A stretch of 64,000 nt of DNA from positions 1 to 64,000 of the IMG/VR virus record IMGVR_UViG_3300042305_001561; one strand, 5' to 3'. The notes below the pieces were generated by a model. The model saw nothing but the letters and a program-made list of their open reading frames with translations. It did no database searches and was not told the DNA's origin. Source of the DNA: a virus. The position numbers and the translations under genes are program-made. Below are positions 50,701 through 58,000 of the stretch, one piece after another; position 1 is the stretch's first letter, and every line of letters starts with the position of its first letter.

Positions 50701-51342
50701 CTAAACTCTTCCTTTTTTCCAACCAAGCGGAATACTATCATTCCTCATTATCTTCTTATTGTCAACACCATTCGTTATCCACATCGTACCATACGCAGGG
50801 TTATTTTTCCCGTTATATTTTCCCGTTTTGGCTTTTTTCATTTTTTCTCTAGTTTCCAATGAATGTTTTCTGTTTGAAAATGTACCCCGATTGACCAAAT
50901 AATGAAGTTTCAATCCATTAGAAATTTTCTGTCCAAATTCTTTTTTGTATTCTTGATTTTCTAGCATCTTTTCAAATTTTGAATGCATCTCTCGTAATTC
51001 GTTCTTGTCTCTCACGCCCGATGCCCGTCCTGTCAAATTGCCCATTTTATTCCGATTGATGAAATCAAATCCACCACATCCTCCCAATTTTATATTGTAT
51101 GTGTCATCTCTTGCTATAAATTCTTCATCCACAATATCGGCTTCTTTTTGCCACATTTCTTCTTCACTCGAACATTCAAACAAAATTTCTTTTTCAAAAT
51201 TTTCTTTTCCGTGTTTAGCAACAGATCTTTCCAATATAAGACCGGATCCAAAATAAGCATCGTCTTTGTTGCCAGTTTTATGAGCACCAACATAAAACTT
51301 GTTGTTCAACTTATTGGTAATCTTATAAATCAAATAGTGCAT
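50701..51342 (-). CDS. GIY-YIG homing endonuclease between tRNA-Ser genes
   Basis: 213 aa. YLIYKITNKLNNKFYVGAHK (GIY-YIG as LIY...YVG), catalytic Glu in KHGKENFEKEILFE, then a DNA-binding half with NUMOD3-like segments (KISNGLKLHY, HSLETREKMKKAKTG). SegA-like free-standing homing enzyme. Placed between two tRNA-Ser genes. Confidence 0.9.
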   Translation of the reverse strand: MHYLIYKITNKLNNKFYVGAHKTGNKDDAYFGSGLILERSVAKHGKENFEKEILFECSSEEEMWQKEADIVDEEFIARDDTYNIKLGGCGGFDFINRNKMGNLTGRASGVRDKNELREMHSKFEKMLENQEYKKEFGQKISNGLKLHYLVNRGTFSNRKHSLETREKMKKAKTGKYNGKNNPAYGTMWITNGVDNKKIMRNDSIPLGWKKGRV

Positions 51343-51395
51343 ACCAATAAATATAGTTCAAAATGCTAATTTGAACTATTTTGAACTTATTATAA

Positions 51396-51489
51396 TGGCG
51401 GAAAAAGAGGGATTCGAACCCTCGGTAGGGATTTAAACCCCTACAACGGTTTAGCAAACCGTCTCTTTAGACCACTCAGACATTTTTCC
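51396..51489 (-). tRNA. tRNA-Ser (GCT)
   Basis: 94 nt class II; anticodon stem ACGGT/ACCGT, loop TTGCTAA, T arm AGGGTTCGAATCCCT, CCA encoded. Confidence 0.94.
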
Positions 51490-51493
51490 AAGA

Positions 51494-51524
51494 CAAAAGA
51501 ACCCTACGATATAAGTAGGGTTCT
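51494..51524 (-). terminator. Rho-independent terminator
   Basis: AGAACCCTAC (51498-51507) and GTAGGGTTCT (51515-51524), 7-nt loop, then UUUUGUC on the minus strand; ends the Cys-rich membrane gene. Confidence 0.82.
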
Positions 51525-51549
51525 GTCAAGATTATAACTTTATTATATT

Positions 51550-51936
51550 TTATTTAGAAGTGCTTACTTCTGGAGCATCTAGTGGCGTAGGTGCTGTTGT
51601 ATAACCCGGCTTTTTTGTTTCTCTTGCCTTACAGCAATCAGCACATTTGCAGGTAGTTGAACTGCCGCCGCCAACAAAAAATCCATATTCATGTTTTTCT
51701 GTGTTGGCGAAGATACCAACTTCTTTTCTGCCTCCAACAACAAGCAATCCGCATAGCAGAATAACAAGTAATAGCACGACAATGGGAGTAATCTTTGTTT
51801 TGCATTTGCCTGTGCAACAATCTGGCTCAGACACAAACAACGATACAATAAATGCCCATATTGCCAAAATAGCATTACGAATCGCACGAACAACACTACC
51901 AATCAATCCTAATATATAGTTTATTATAGTTTTCAT
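51550..51936 (-). CDS. Cys-rich membrane protein
   Basis: 128 aa. An N-terminal hydrophobic/amphipathic region (IINYILGLIGSVVRAI, AILAIWAFIVSLFV), a CC..GKCK motif, a second helix (IVVLLLVILLCGLLVV) and a Cys cluster CKCADCCKA. Ends in a Thr/Pro tail. Unknown role; CCATATTTATATATTAC stands ~30 nt upstream. Confidence 0.7.
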   Translation of the reverse strand: MKTIINYILGLIGSVVRAIRNAILAIWAFIVSLFVSEPDCCTGKCKTKITPIVVLLLVILLCGLLVVGGRKEVGIFANTEKHEYGFFVGGGSSTTCKCADCCKARETKKPGYTTAPTPLDAPEVSTSK

Positions 51937-51979
51937 ATGTTTAAAAAAGTTATGTAATATATAAATATGGATATGAAAA

Positions 51980-52147
51980 CTATTTATCTAGCCTTGTGTA
52001 TCTAGAATATACAGACTCTAGTACAGAGTTCTGTTTCAAGAACTTATCTGCCATCTTGGAAATTTTTTTATGACATACTCCGTCATAAAATGCGTCAGAT
52101 ATTTCTTTCGCAGTTACTGGTTTGATAGATTTTTTCTTTTTTGGCAT
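51980..52147 (-). CDS. Small basic protein, 55 aa
   Basis: Starts MPKKKKSIKPVTAKEISDAF; the rest is helical. Complete frame in an otherwise empty gap between the Cys-rich membrane gene and tRNA-Pro. Not recognised. Confidence 0.6.
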   Translation of the reverse strand: MPKKKKSIKPVTAKEISDAFYDGVCHKKISKMADKFLKQNSVLESVYSRYTRLDK

Positions 52148-52197
52148 ATGTTTACTTGTATATATTACACATCGCAGATATTATGCCAATTATAAAA

Positions 52198-52275
52198 TGG
52201 TACAGGTGGTGAGATTTGAACTCACAATCTTTCCGCCCCAAACGGAACGCGATAACCAGATTACGCTACACCTGT
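52198..52275 (-). tRNA. tRNA-Pro (TGG)
   Basis: 78 nt. Acceptor ACAGGTG/CACCTGT, anticodon stem TTCCG/CGGAA, loop TTTGGGG, CCA encoded. Confidence 0.93.
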
Positions 52276-52279
52276 ATAA

Positions 52280-52319
52280 GTGGTGTAATCAAATACACTA
52301 GTTATATCTATTACACCAC
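52280..52319. repeat. 10-bp inverted repeat before tRNA-Pro
   Basis: GTGGTGTAAT and ATTACACCAC with a 20-nt loop between the 74-aa gene and the tRNA. Terminator without a clear U-run, or a tRNA processing signal. Confidence 0.5.
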
Positions 52320-52329
52320 GATATAACTA

Positions 52330-52554
52330 TTACTTACCTTCCACAAATCGATAGAGTTTTGTAGCAATTTCCATTGCTTCCTCTACGCGATTATCTTTTG
52401 GCAATTCCCATGTTCCTTTATCACCAGCAACATGGCGACGGCGTTCGAGTTCGTTGAAATAAGCAGAATCTGCTTGACCTATTGCTAGACCAAGAATTTC
52501 CAATCTAATTTCATAACCATTCTTACCCGTCTTTTGTGTATTTGTGTCTTTCAT
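52330..52554 (-). CDS. Conserved phage-type hypothetical protein
   Basis: 74 aa. KNGYEIRLEILGLAIGQADS followed by LPKDNRVEEAMEIATKLYRF is a pattern I recall from short helical proteins of T4-like and cyanophages; function unknown. Possible promoter at 52603-52630. Confidence 0.72.
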   Translation of the reverse strand: MKDTNTQKTGKNGYEIRLEILGLAIGQADSAYFNELERRRHVAGDKGTWELPKDNRVEEAMEIATKLYRFVEGK

Positions 52555-52602
52555 TGTGTGTGTATGAAATGATTTGCGTTATTGCATCTCATTTCGCACA
52601 TC

Positions 52603-52630
52603 ATAATGAAGTAAAAATCTATTTTGTCAA
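52603..52630 (-). promoter_or_regulatory. Possible sigma70-like promoter of the 74-aa gene
   Basis: Minus strand TTGACA, 16-bp spacer, CATTAT, ~48 nt before the ATG at 52554, right after the 3' end of structured RNA A. Confidence 0.45.
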
Positions 52631-52636
52631 GTATAT

Positions 52637-52944
52637 AAAAAAGACTTGTCGTTAGTATCGTATGCGACGCCACGAAGGGACTGCCCTAGTTATGTGTGAA
52701 AATATTGGGAGGAATAATGATTACCTCCATTCCAACTCCGATATTTCAGTTATTCAGTCAGATGATACCGTCGCATCATAATGGTTCGCAATGTCATATG
52801 TTATTCTACATACAAACCATACCTCTGGTAGCTTCGGTTGGCCAACCTAGGCTTCAGCATAGTACCTTACTTACTACTCGGAGCAGAAACTTACCTATAC
52901 TCTTCGTATAGATAATGCGTTAGTCCCATTTGATAAGACTTTTT
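52637..52944 (-). ncRNA. Structured RNA candidate in the tRNA array (RNA A)
   Basis: 308 nt without a gene. The ends can pair over 13 positions with two mismatches (52932-52944 with 52637-52650). Inside: CTATAC/GTATAG with loop TCTTC (52895-52911), GGAGG/CCTCC (52708-52728), palindrome GGTTGGCCAACC (52836-52847) and ATGAT/ATCAT. A U-run follows the 3' end. It lies just after tRNA-Ala on the minus strand. No match to RNase P, SRP, 6S or group I intron signatures that I know. Confidence 0.55.
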
Positions 52945-52956
52945 CCGCCACAAAAA

Positions 52957-53032
52957 TGGTGGACCCAACAGGGTTCGAACCTGCGACCTTCTGCTTGCAA
53001 AGCAGCTTCTCTACCAACTGAGATATGAGCCC
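52957..53032 (-). tRNA. tRNA-Ala (TGC)
   Basis: 76 nt. Acceptor GGGCTCA/TGGGTCC, anticodon stem CTGCT/AGCAG, loop TTGCA core, T arm CAGGTTCGAACCCTG, CCA encoded. Confidence 0.94.
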
Positions 53033-53054
53033 ATTATTTGAAAGAACGAGAATA

Positions 53055-53082
53055 ACTATGTACTAGTTTAATAGAAAGTCAA
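53055..53082 (-). promoter_or_regulatory. Promoter for tRNA-Ala and RNA A
   Basis: Minus strand TTGACT, 16-bp spacer, CATAGT, ~22 nt before the tRNA. Confidence 0.55.
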
Positions 53083-53115
53083 CAACATTCTATCATTTTA
53101 TATATATTTATAATT

Positions 53116-53547
53116 GTGAAACTATATCTACTAGCTAAAAAAATATTAGAAAATGATTATAAAGGAACGCATAAAGCTCCAAGTAAATCAAACGGCTCTC
53201 CTTTACACGACCTTACGCAGATATATCCAGATGACATATACTCAAATAAAGCAGTAGCATATTATGGCGATAGAGCAACAGATTATAGTGACCAGTTGTC
53301 TATTAGCATAATGCATAATACCAAAGATAAACCAGACGCTAAAGTAAAGATATATCGTGCAGTTCCTTCAAATATACAAGGAGATATAAATGCGAGTGAT
53401 TGGGTGACTATCAATAAGCAATATGCAGTTACTCACGGCGAAAGAACACTTGGTGGAGATTATAAAATAATAACCAAAGTTGTGCCAGCAAAGCATCTAT
53501 ATACAGACGCTAATAGTATTCACGAGTTTGGATATGACCCAAGTTAA
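53116..53547 (+). CDS. ADP-ribosyltransferase-like phage protein
   Basis: 143 aa, starts with GTG (MKLYLLAKKILENDYKGT) after TATATATTTATAATT. AKVKIYRAVPSNIQGDINAS, DWVTINKQYAVTHGERTLGG and IHEFGYDPS follow the Arg - aromatic/Thr - Glu order of ART-fold phage proteins. The Arg and a late Glu are present, the STS motif is reduced (VTI). Catalytic activity is uncertain; the leader KILEN also fits the recurring (I/L)xE type. Confidence 0.6.
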   Translation: MKLYLLAKKILENDYKGTHKAPSKSNGSPLHDLTQIYPDDIYSNKAVAYYGDRATDYSDQLSISIMHNTKDKPDAKVKIYRAVPSNIQGDINASDWVTINKQYAVTHGERTLGGDYKIITKVVPAKHLYTDANSIHEFGYDPS

Positions 53548-53548
53548 A

Positions 53549-53623
53549 TGGTGGTAGAGGTGGATCCTGACACCACAACCTGTCCGTTATCAACAGACTG
53601 CTCTTCCTTTGAGCTACTCTACC
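53549..53623 (-). tRNA. tRNA-Ile (GAT)
   Basis: 75 nt. Acceptor GGTAGAG/CTCTACC, anticodon stem GTCTG/CGGAC, loop TTGATAA. The T loop is GTCAGGA, not the usual TTCRANN, so the tRNA is slightly degenerate. Confidence 0.8.
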
Positions 53624-53656
53624 ATAAAAACTATTTATAATTCATATATATGAAAT

Positions 53657-54415
53657 ATGAATAAAGAAAATGTTATAGTACACGCGGTGTGGGTTGGTGA
53701 CAGTTTAAGCTTAATGGAACAACTCACAATAAAATTATTGCAGCTACACGGTCACGAAGTACATCTTTGGTGTTATGACAAAATAAAAAATGTACCAGAC
53801 AAAACAATCTTACGAGACGCGGCGGATATAATGCCCAAAAGTTCAATTTTCTCATTTCAAGGAGAATATTTACCATATATTCCAAACGGGGGTATAGGTT
53901 CATTAAGTCATTGGTCTGATCAGTTTCAATGTAAGCTTCTTGCTATGGAAGGTGGAATATATTCCCAATTGGATGTAGCTTATTTGGCACCAATTAATTA
54001 TAACCCAGAATATCTATTTGTTGATATTTTGGATGCAAGAAAAACATTAAGCACTTTCTTGATGAAATGTCCAAAAGGTTCTTCATTTGCGATTGAAGCA
54101 TACAAAGAATTATCCATGAAAATAAATTATTTAACAATGCCATATCTACATTGGGATTGTTCTATGAATTTGTGTATGGACATACTGGTAAACAGAACAA
54201 ATATAACCACAAAGAAATGTCGAGAATGTTTTTTGCATCAAAAACATTATTTGGACCTTGGATGTAAAAAAACTGGCCCATTTTTTGGACCTTTCGAATT
54301 TCCGAAGGATTTATTGGCAATACACTGGTCGAATGCGACATTGAATGTATATAAAAATCATCCTATACCAAATTCATTTTACGAATCACTATTGAGATTC
54401 GTTGGACTAGTTTAG
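53657..54415 (+). CDS. Sugar-binding DxD glycosyltransferase (GT32/TcdB-like)
   Basis: 252 aa. LSHWSDQFQCKLLAMEGGIY and SQLDVAYL form the conserved GGIY.DxD site of Gly_transf_sug enzymes (GT32/toxin-type). N-terminal VIVHAVWVGDSLSLMEQLTI is the donor strand. Stand-alone rightward gene among the tRNAs; may glycosylate protein or glycan. Confidence 0.8.
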   Translation: MNKENVIVHAVWVGDSLSLMEQLTIKLLQLHGHEVHLWCYDKIKNVPDKTILRDAADIMPKSSIFSFQGEYLPYIPNGGIGSLSHWSDQFQCKLLAMEGGIYSQLDVAYLAPINYNPEYLFVDILDARKTLSTFLMKCPKGSSFAIEAYKELSMKINYLTMPYLHWDCSMNLCMDILVNRTNITTKKCRECFLHQKHYLDLGCKKTGPFFGPFEFPKDLLAIHWSNATLNVYKNHPIPNSFYESLLRFVGLV

Positions 54416-54589
54416 ATCAAGATCAGTAAAATCATTGAGTATACCTTCATATCGCTTATCTTGCTTGTATATTTCAAGTATACGTTGATGCTCATAATCA
54501 CTGGTTGGTATCCATTTAGGCGGTTCACCTTTTAGGAATATAACCGTGTATGCTCTATGTTTATCTACTGCTCTGCGTATTATTATCAT
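54407..54589 (-). CDS. Small hypothetical protein
   Basis: 60 aa, starts MIIIRRAVDKHRAYTVIFLK; beta-alpha mix, not recognised. Convergent with the glycosyltransferase, overlapping by 9 nt. Confidence 0.6.
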   Translation of the reverse strand: MIIIRRAVDKHRAYTVIFLKGEPPKWIPTSDYEHQRILEIYKQDKRYEGILNDFTDLDLN

Positions 54590-54603
54590 ATGAATATATA
54601 TAG

Positions 54604-54677
54604 TGGCTGTTCCTCATGGATTCGAACCATGACAAAGCGAGTCAAAGTCGCTTGTGCTACCATTACACCAAGGAACA
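54604..54677 (-). tRNA. tRNA-Gln (TTG)
   Basis: 74 nt. Acceptor TGTTCCT/AGGAACA, anticodon stem AGCGA/TCGCT, loop CTTTGAC, CCA encoded. Confidence 0.94.
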
Positions 54678-54685
54678 AAATAAAC

Positions 54686-54761
54686 TGGTAGCCCCAGTGG
54701 GTCACGATCCCACCTCTCCTGCTTGAAAGGCAGGCGAACTCAACCATTATTCTATGGGGCC
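54686..54761 (-). tRNA. tRNA-Glu (TTC)
   Basis: 76 nt. Acceptor GGCCCCA/TGGGGCT, stem CCTGC/GCAGG, loop CTTTCAA, CCA encoded. Confidence 0.92.
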
Positions 54762-54765
54762 AAAT

Positions 54766-54840
54766 TGGTAGGAGTACTAGGAATTTAACCTAGATTACAA
54801 CGTCCGTAGCGTTGCGTGTTATACATTACACTATACTCCC
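54766..54840 (-). tRNA. tRNA-Arg (ACG)
   Basis: 75 nt. Acceptor GGGAGTA/TACTCCT, stem CAACG/CGTTG, loop CTACGGA, CCA encoded. Wobble A34 would need a TadA-like deaminase. Confidence 0.92.
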
Positions 54841-54923
54841 ATAAATTGGTCCCTTCACTACCATAGGGGATCGCCACGGTTGGTAGGACAGCGGATCAGG
54901 CTGGTGGCTTCTTCATATGAAGT
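54841..54923. other. Unassigned 83-bp spacer in tRNA array
   Basis: tRNA-sized, but no T-arm (GGTTCRA) or cloverleaf. CTACCA/TGGTAG gives one hairpin, and a GGGACCA end is present on the minus strand. Possibly a decayed tRNA or a processing spacer. Confidence 0.4.
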
Positions 54924-55010
54924 TGGTGGTGCCGATTGGACTCGAACCAATGTAGACCGTTAGGTCGGGAAATTTACAGTCTCCTGCAATTGCCACTATG
55001 CGACGACACC
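54924..55010 (-). tRNA. tRNA-Tyr (GTA)
   Basis: 87 nt class II. Acceptor GGTGTCG/CGGCACC, loop CTGTAAA, variable arm, CCA encoded. Confidence 0.93.
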
Positions 55011-55020
55011 ATTAAAATTT

Positions 55021-55097
55021 TGGCGGGGTGCATCGGATTTGCACCGACTATCTATAGATTGACAATCTATCGCTTGTGCTTCATAAGCTCCCACCCC
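55021..55097 (-). tRNA. tRNA-Asp (GTC), with unusual arms
   Basis: 77 nt. Acceptor GGGGTGG/GCACCCC with one G-G mismatch, D stem GCTT/AAGC, anticodon stem ATAGA/TCTAT, loop TTGTCAA, CCA encoded. U8 is replaced and the T loop is TGCAAAT, so it departs from normal tRNA. Confidence 0.75.
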
Positions 55098-55107
55098 CAT
55101 AAATGAA

Positions 55108-55337
55108 TTACCAGTGTGGGGCTCTCACCCACCATACACTATTTTTCTCCGTTATGGCCCGAACATATCGTGCACTCTGTTCTTGGAACATTACCCGCTT
55201 CTTTTGCCTTGGCTCACGTTTAGCGAATAATGTCCGGCTTATCGGGCGTCGTACCTGTCACTTGGTCTTGCAGAAACGACCCACAAGATTGCTGATGTGT
55301 ATGCTACGACCGCTAAGACTCTGCGTCTTACTGGTAA
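55108..55337 (-). ncRNA. Structured RNA candidate in the tRNA array (RNA D)
   Basis: 230 nt, richer in GC than its surroundings. TTACCAGT (55108-55115) and ACTGGTAA (55330-55337) close it with 8 bp. Nested pairs: GTCGTA/TACGAC (55248-55253, 55305-55310), GCCCGA/TCGGGC (55157-55162, 55242-55247), GGAACATTA/TAATGTCC (55185-55193, 55228-55235) and AAGAC/GTCTT. The strand is taken from the surrounding tRNAs. An open frame on the plus strand is a by-product. No family recognised. Confidence 0.65.
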
Positions 55338-55346
55338 AGTAAAAAT

Positions 55347-55955
55347 TTAGCTTGCGTTTACTGGACATCCTTGACCAACGTTTGGTGGTCTTACCTCAAT
55401 ATACTGATCTACATGGTCGCCGTGGGTATTTTTGTCCAAATGATACGCAATAAAAAATGGTAATACATCTGCGACAAAATGAAATGGAGAATTTAGTTTG
55501 CTTGCTGGAGATTCTTTGTCGGCGGTTCCTGCACCTGGGCCACTCGTTAATAAGTTTCCGTCTGCATCATAACAGCACTGCTGTCCTTCTTTTGACCGCA
55601 ATTCCCACTTTGCACCTGGATGTAAAAACTGCTTTAAAATGGTGCTTGGTCCAGAAAATTCTTTGCTTGGACTTTTTGGTTCTCCGCCAGACATATCCAA
55701 CTTGCACGGGCAATCAGGTAAATCGTTCACCCAACCCATATCTTTTTTTTCTTTATTAAACCAGCGATTGAACCAAGCTTCTACTTTTTCCGTGCCATTT
55801 TTTTTAATAATTTCCATCGCTTTATCTATCGCATAGCCAACATCATCCGAAAACCTTTCATTCAACAGACTTTCGACGTATAATCTATTACGCTCAAGTT
55901 CTTGCTTTGTTTCAAGTAATAGACTGTCGTTATTATAAAAATCTTTGTATTTCAT
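55347..55955 (-). CDS. Cys-containing phage protein with GPGAGT motif
   Basis: 202 aa. Start at 55955 (MKYKDFYNNDSLLLETKQEL) after TTATATTTATAGTAGT. N-terminal helical part, then CPCKLDMSGGEP, EGQQCCYDADGNLLTSGPGA and GTADKESP: a Cys pair next to a conserved Asp/Gly turn seen in extracellular modules. LLLET near the start fits the (I/L)xE leader group. Unknown function. Confidence 0.68.
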   Translation of the reverse strand: MKYKDFYNNDSLLLETKQELERNRLYVESLLNERFSDDVGYAIDKAMEIIKKNGTEKVEAWFNRWFNKEKKDMGWVNDLPDCPCKLDMSGGEPKSPSKEFSGPSTILKQFLHPGAKWELRSKEGQQCCYDADGNLLTSGPGAGTADKESPASKLNSPFHFVADVLPFFIAYHLDKNTHGDHVDQYIEVRPPNVGQGCPVNAS

Positions 55956-55988
55956 ACTACTATAAATATAATAAAATTCGACAAAAAA

Positions 55989-56062
55989 TGGCACGGACGG
56001 AGAGAATCGCACTCTCGTCATCGGTTTTGGAGACCGAGGCACTACTAATATACCACGTCCGT
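55989..56062 (-). tRNA. tRNA-Trp (CCA)
   Basis: 74 nt. Acceptor ACGGACG/CGTCCGT, stem TCGGT/ACCGA, loop CTCCAAA, CCA encoded. Confidence 0.92.
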
Positions 56063-56068
56063 ATTAAA

Positions 56069-56143
56069 TGGTGGATCATCACGGTACTGCCCCGTGTTCT
56101 CAAGGTTAAGAGCCTAGAGCATCACTTCTTATGCTTATGATCC
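56069..56143 (-). tRNA. tRNA-Lys (CTT)
   Basis: 75 nt. Acceptor GGATCAT/ATGATCC, D stem GCAT/ATGC, loop CTCTTAA; one mismatch in the anticodon stem; T loop GGCAGTA unusual. Confidence 0.78.
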
Positions 56144-56149
56144 ATAAAA

Positions 56150-56225
56150 TGGTGGGAATGGACGGGTATGCTCCGTCTCACACAGATTCACAATCTGTTA
56201 TGCTTCTGATTACATCACAATCCCC
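56150..56225 (-). tRNA. tRNA-His (GTG)
   Basis: 76 nt with an extra 5' G (position -1). Anticodon stem ACAGA/TCTGT, loop TTGTGAA. Acceptor has one mismatch, discriminator A instead of C, T loop AGCATAC unusual. Confidence 0.78.
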
Positions 56226-56230
56226 GTAAA

Positions 56231-56306
56231 TGGCTGTCCCAGCACGGTTCGAACGTGCGACCTTGAAATTAACAATTTCTTGCTCTGCCAACTGAGCTAT
56301 GGGACA
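56231..56306 (-). tRNA. tRNA-Asn (GTT)
   Basis: 76 nt. Acceptor TGTCCCA/TGGGACA, D arm GCTCAGTTGGCAGAGC, loop TTGTTAA, CCA encoded. Confidence 0.93.
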
Positions 56307-56341
56307 ATAAATTGTAAAAAGTGTTTGGTCAAGAAACTTAC

Positions 56342-56476
56342 TCATTTAAGATACTTTTTGGCCAATGGGGTCAATTCCATTCCAGCATCTTGAAGTTGTT
56401 TGACTGCTTCTTTTCTGGTTCTTATCTTGTTTTTTAATCTACCTTCTAGCGTTGGCAATTTGATTTTATTTTTCAT
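56342..56476 (-). CDS. Small basic protein, 44 aa
   Basis: Starts MKNKIKLPTLEGRLKNKIRT, 2 nt after the CCA of tRNA-Cys; the longer frame upstream is only that tRNA. Lys/Arg-rich helix. Not recognised. Confidence 0.55.
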   Translation of the reverse strand: MKNKIKLPTLEGRLKNKIRTRKEAVKQLQDAGMELTPLAKKYLK

Positions 56477-56478
56477 AT

Positions 56479-56556
56479 TGGAGTATGTGACTGGACTTGC
56501 ACCAGCATAAATGTCTTTTGCAGAGACCGCCCTATCTATTTCGGGCACACACATAC
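56479..56556 (-). tRNA. tRNA-Cys (GCA)
   Basis: 78 nt. Acceptor GTATGTG/CACATAC, loop CTGCAAA, discriminator U as expected for Cys, CCA encoded. D arm GCCC/GGGC with a large loop. Confidence 0.82.
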
Positions 56557-56563
56557 ATAAATT

Positions 56564-56639
56564 TGGTGCGGTAGACAGGGCTCGAACCTGCGACATCAAG
56601 CTTGGAAGGATTGCGCTCTACCAACTGAGCTACTACCGC
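56564..56639 (-). tRNA. tRNA-Gly (TCC)
   Basis: 76 nt. Acceptor GCGGTAG/CTACCGC, D arm GCTCAGTTGGTAGAGC, loop CTTCCAA, T arm CAGGTTCGAGCCCTG, CCA encoded. Confidence 0.93.
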
Positions 56640-56646
56640 AAAAATT

Positions 56647-57309
56647 TTAGTATCTGTTTTTTATACGTTTGGTTGATCTACGCGGCTTTTTCTTTGCCAC
56701 ACAGTCCCCCTTACACCTGAATAATGCCACACCCAGTATAATTGTCAAGGCAGCAGTGAAATATACTACTTTTTCATATGCTACTAATTCATCCAACGCA
56801 ATTTTTCTTGAATTTTCCGCCGCATCAAACTTATTATCCAGTATCTTGTTTATGATTTCCGTTACGGGATCTATTAGACGATATAACTCTCCATTATACA
56901 ATTGTGCGTGTATTTCTTTTACATCTCCACGCACACTCAATACTTGTATCTTTTTGATATATTCTGTTACTCGCTGTGTGCGTATAAACAACTCTTTGTC
57001 GTCTATTGTTTCTTTTCCTTCTACATTTTTCTTGTATGACGTAAGTAAAGTTTGTTGCTGTTGTAGCGTTTTTGTTAGCGTGTTTCTAAACTGATCTAGT
57101 GTTATAAGATCGTGCGATACTTTGACTTGACTATCTACAAGCGTAAGACCATATGAGTCAAACAACGGACTAAGTGTATTTGTTACAACCTCAAATTCTT
57201 TATACGAATGATCAATCTTTGAACGCAGCATTGAACTTGTGTATAGCCCCTTTGATACAAAAATGGACACAATAAAAAGCATTACAATAATGGCGTGTTT
57301 TGATTTCAT
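56647..57309 (-). CDS. Two-helix membrane protein with coiled-coil middle
   Basis: 220 aa. N-terminal helix (AIIVMLFIVSIFVSKGLY), a helical ~150-residue ectodomain and a C-terminal helix (VVYFTAALTIILGVALF) followed by a basic tail (KKKPRRSTKRIKNRY). Coupled to the holin gene by ATGA, so it may act in lysis or membrane sensing, e.g. as antiholin or spanin-like partner (inference). Confidence 0.7.
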   Translation of the reverse strand: MKSKHAIIVMLFIVSIFVSKGLYTSSMLRSKIDHSYKEFEVVTNTLSPLFDSYGLTLVDSQVKVSHDLITLDQFRNTLTKTLQQQQTLLTSYKKNVEGKETIDDKELFIRTQRVTEYIKKIQVLSVRGDVKEIHAQLYNGELYRLIDPVTEIINKILDNKFDAAENSRKIALDELVAYEKVVYFTAALTIILGVALFRCKGDCVAKKKPRRSTKRIKNRY

Positions 57310-57626
57310 TTTTTATTGATAAACTTTGCTGGGTTTTTGGATACTTGCTTTGCTAATCTTGCCAATCCTTGTAATAACTCAGGTGATATTACACCAACAA
57401 CACCATATATTATTGCTTTGGTTAGGCTGGATATGTCAGTTTGTTCCAACATAAACCACGCTATTATAGAGCATATAGATGCAGCAAATATCTTTTTGAG
57501 TTGTTCTACCCACGGCATTTTACTGTCGTCTGTAAGTAATCTTGCGACCATTCCTGCCGCACCTACCAGTGCTACAAGCCATCCGCCAGTCAAAAACTCT
57601 CTTATCAGGTCTTTATCATCTGCCAT
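57306..57626 (-). CDS. Phage holin, multi-helix
   Basis: 106 aa. LTGGWLVALVGAAGMVARLL, KIFAASICSIIAWFMLEQTD and AIIYGVVGVISPELLQGLAR are three membrane helices in the layout of LydA-like phage holins, with a basic tail. It would form inner-membrane holes at lysis. No endolysin gene seen in the window. Confidence 0.78.
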   Translation of the reverse strand: MADDKDLIREFLTGGWLVALVGAAGMVARLLTDDSKMPWVEQLKKIFAASICSIIAWFMLEQTDISSLTKAIIYGVVGVISPELLQGLARLAKQVSKNPAKFINKK

Positions 57627-57717
57627 ATATTTGTATATCTATAGATATAATATATATGTCAAAAAACTATATAAAATTATTTACAATTAGCAAATACGTA
57701 ATACTACGTATTTCCCA

Positions 57718-57994
57718 TTCCGAACCGCGTGGAGGTTTGTAAAACTCGGAACACTAAAAGAATATATCTCAACGGGATTGATTACCCATCTTATTAATAT
57801 ATTCTTTCATTTATAAGAACAATATATTCACTTCGTGCTCACAACAAGTTATCTCTGTCACTATCCTAACCTAAACTTGTTGATTTGCTTCCCACAAAAC
57901 GGTCCTCTCTATTATGAGTCCGGTGGCTATTTTAACGCTTAAATAGGTGCGTTTTTACCTCTATCCCTAACAAAATTGATTTTTCTAAAGAACA
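57718..57994 (-). ncRNA. Structured RNA candidate (RNA B)
   Basis: No gene between 57627 and 58113. Perfect helices: TTCCGA/TCGGAA (57718-57723, 57746-57751), an 11-bp AAAGAATATAT/ATATATTCTTT (57757-57767, 57797-57807), a 9-bp CAACAAGTT/AACTTGTTG (57842-57850, 57874-57882) and CTATTT/AAATAG (57927-57946). A TTGACA-type promoter (58001-58028) reads into it on the minus strand. No family known to me. Confidence 0.62.
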
Positions 57995-58000
57995 ACTAAC

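Noticed and set aside
51519-51530. TTGACA before the tRNA-Ser (GCT)
   Set aside because: It lies at the edge of a clear terminator and no -10 box follows at the right distance.
55103-55342. Plus-strand 79-codon frame
   Set aside because: It coincides with the strongly paired RNA D region, has odd Cys/Arg composition and no upstream element.
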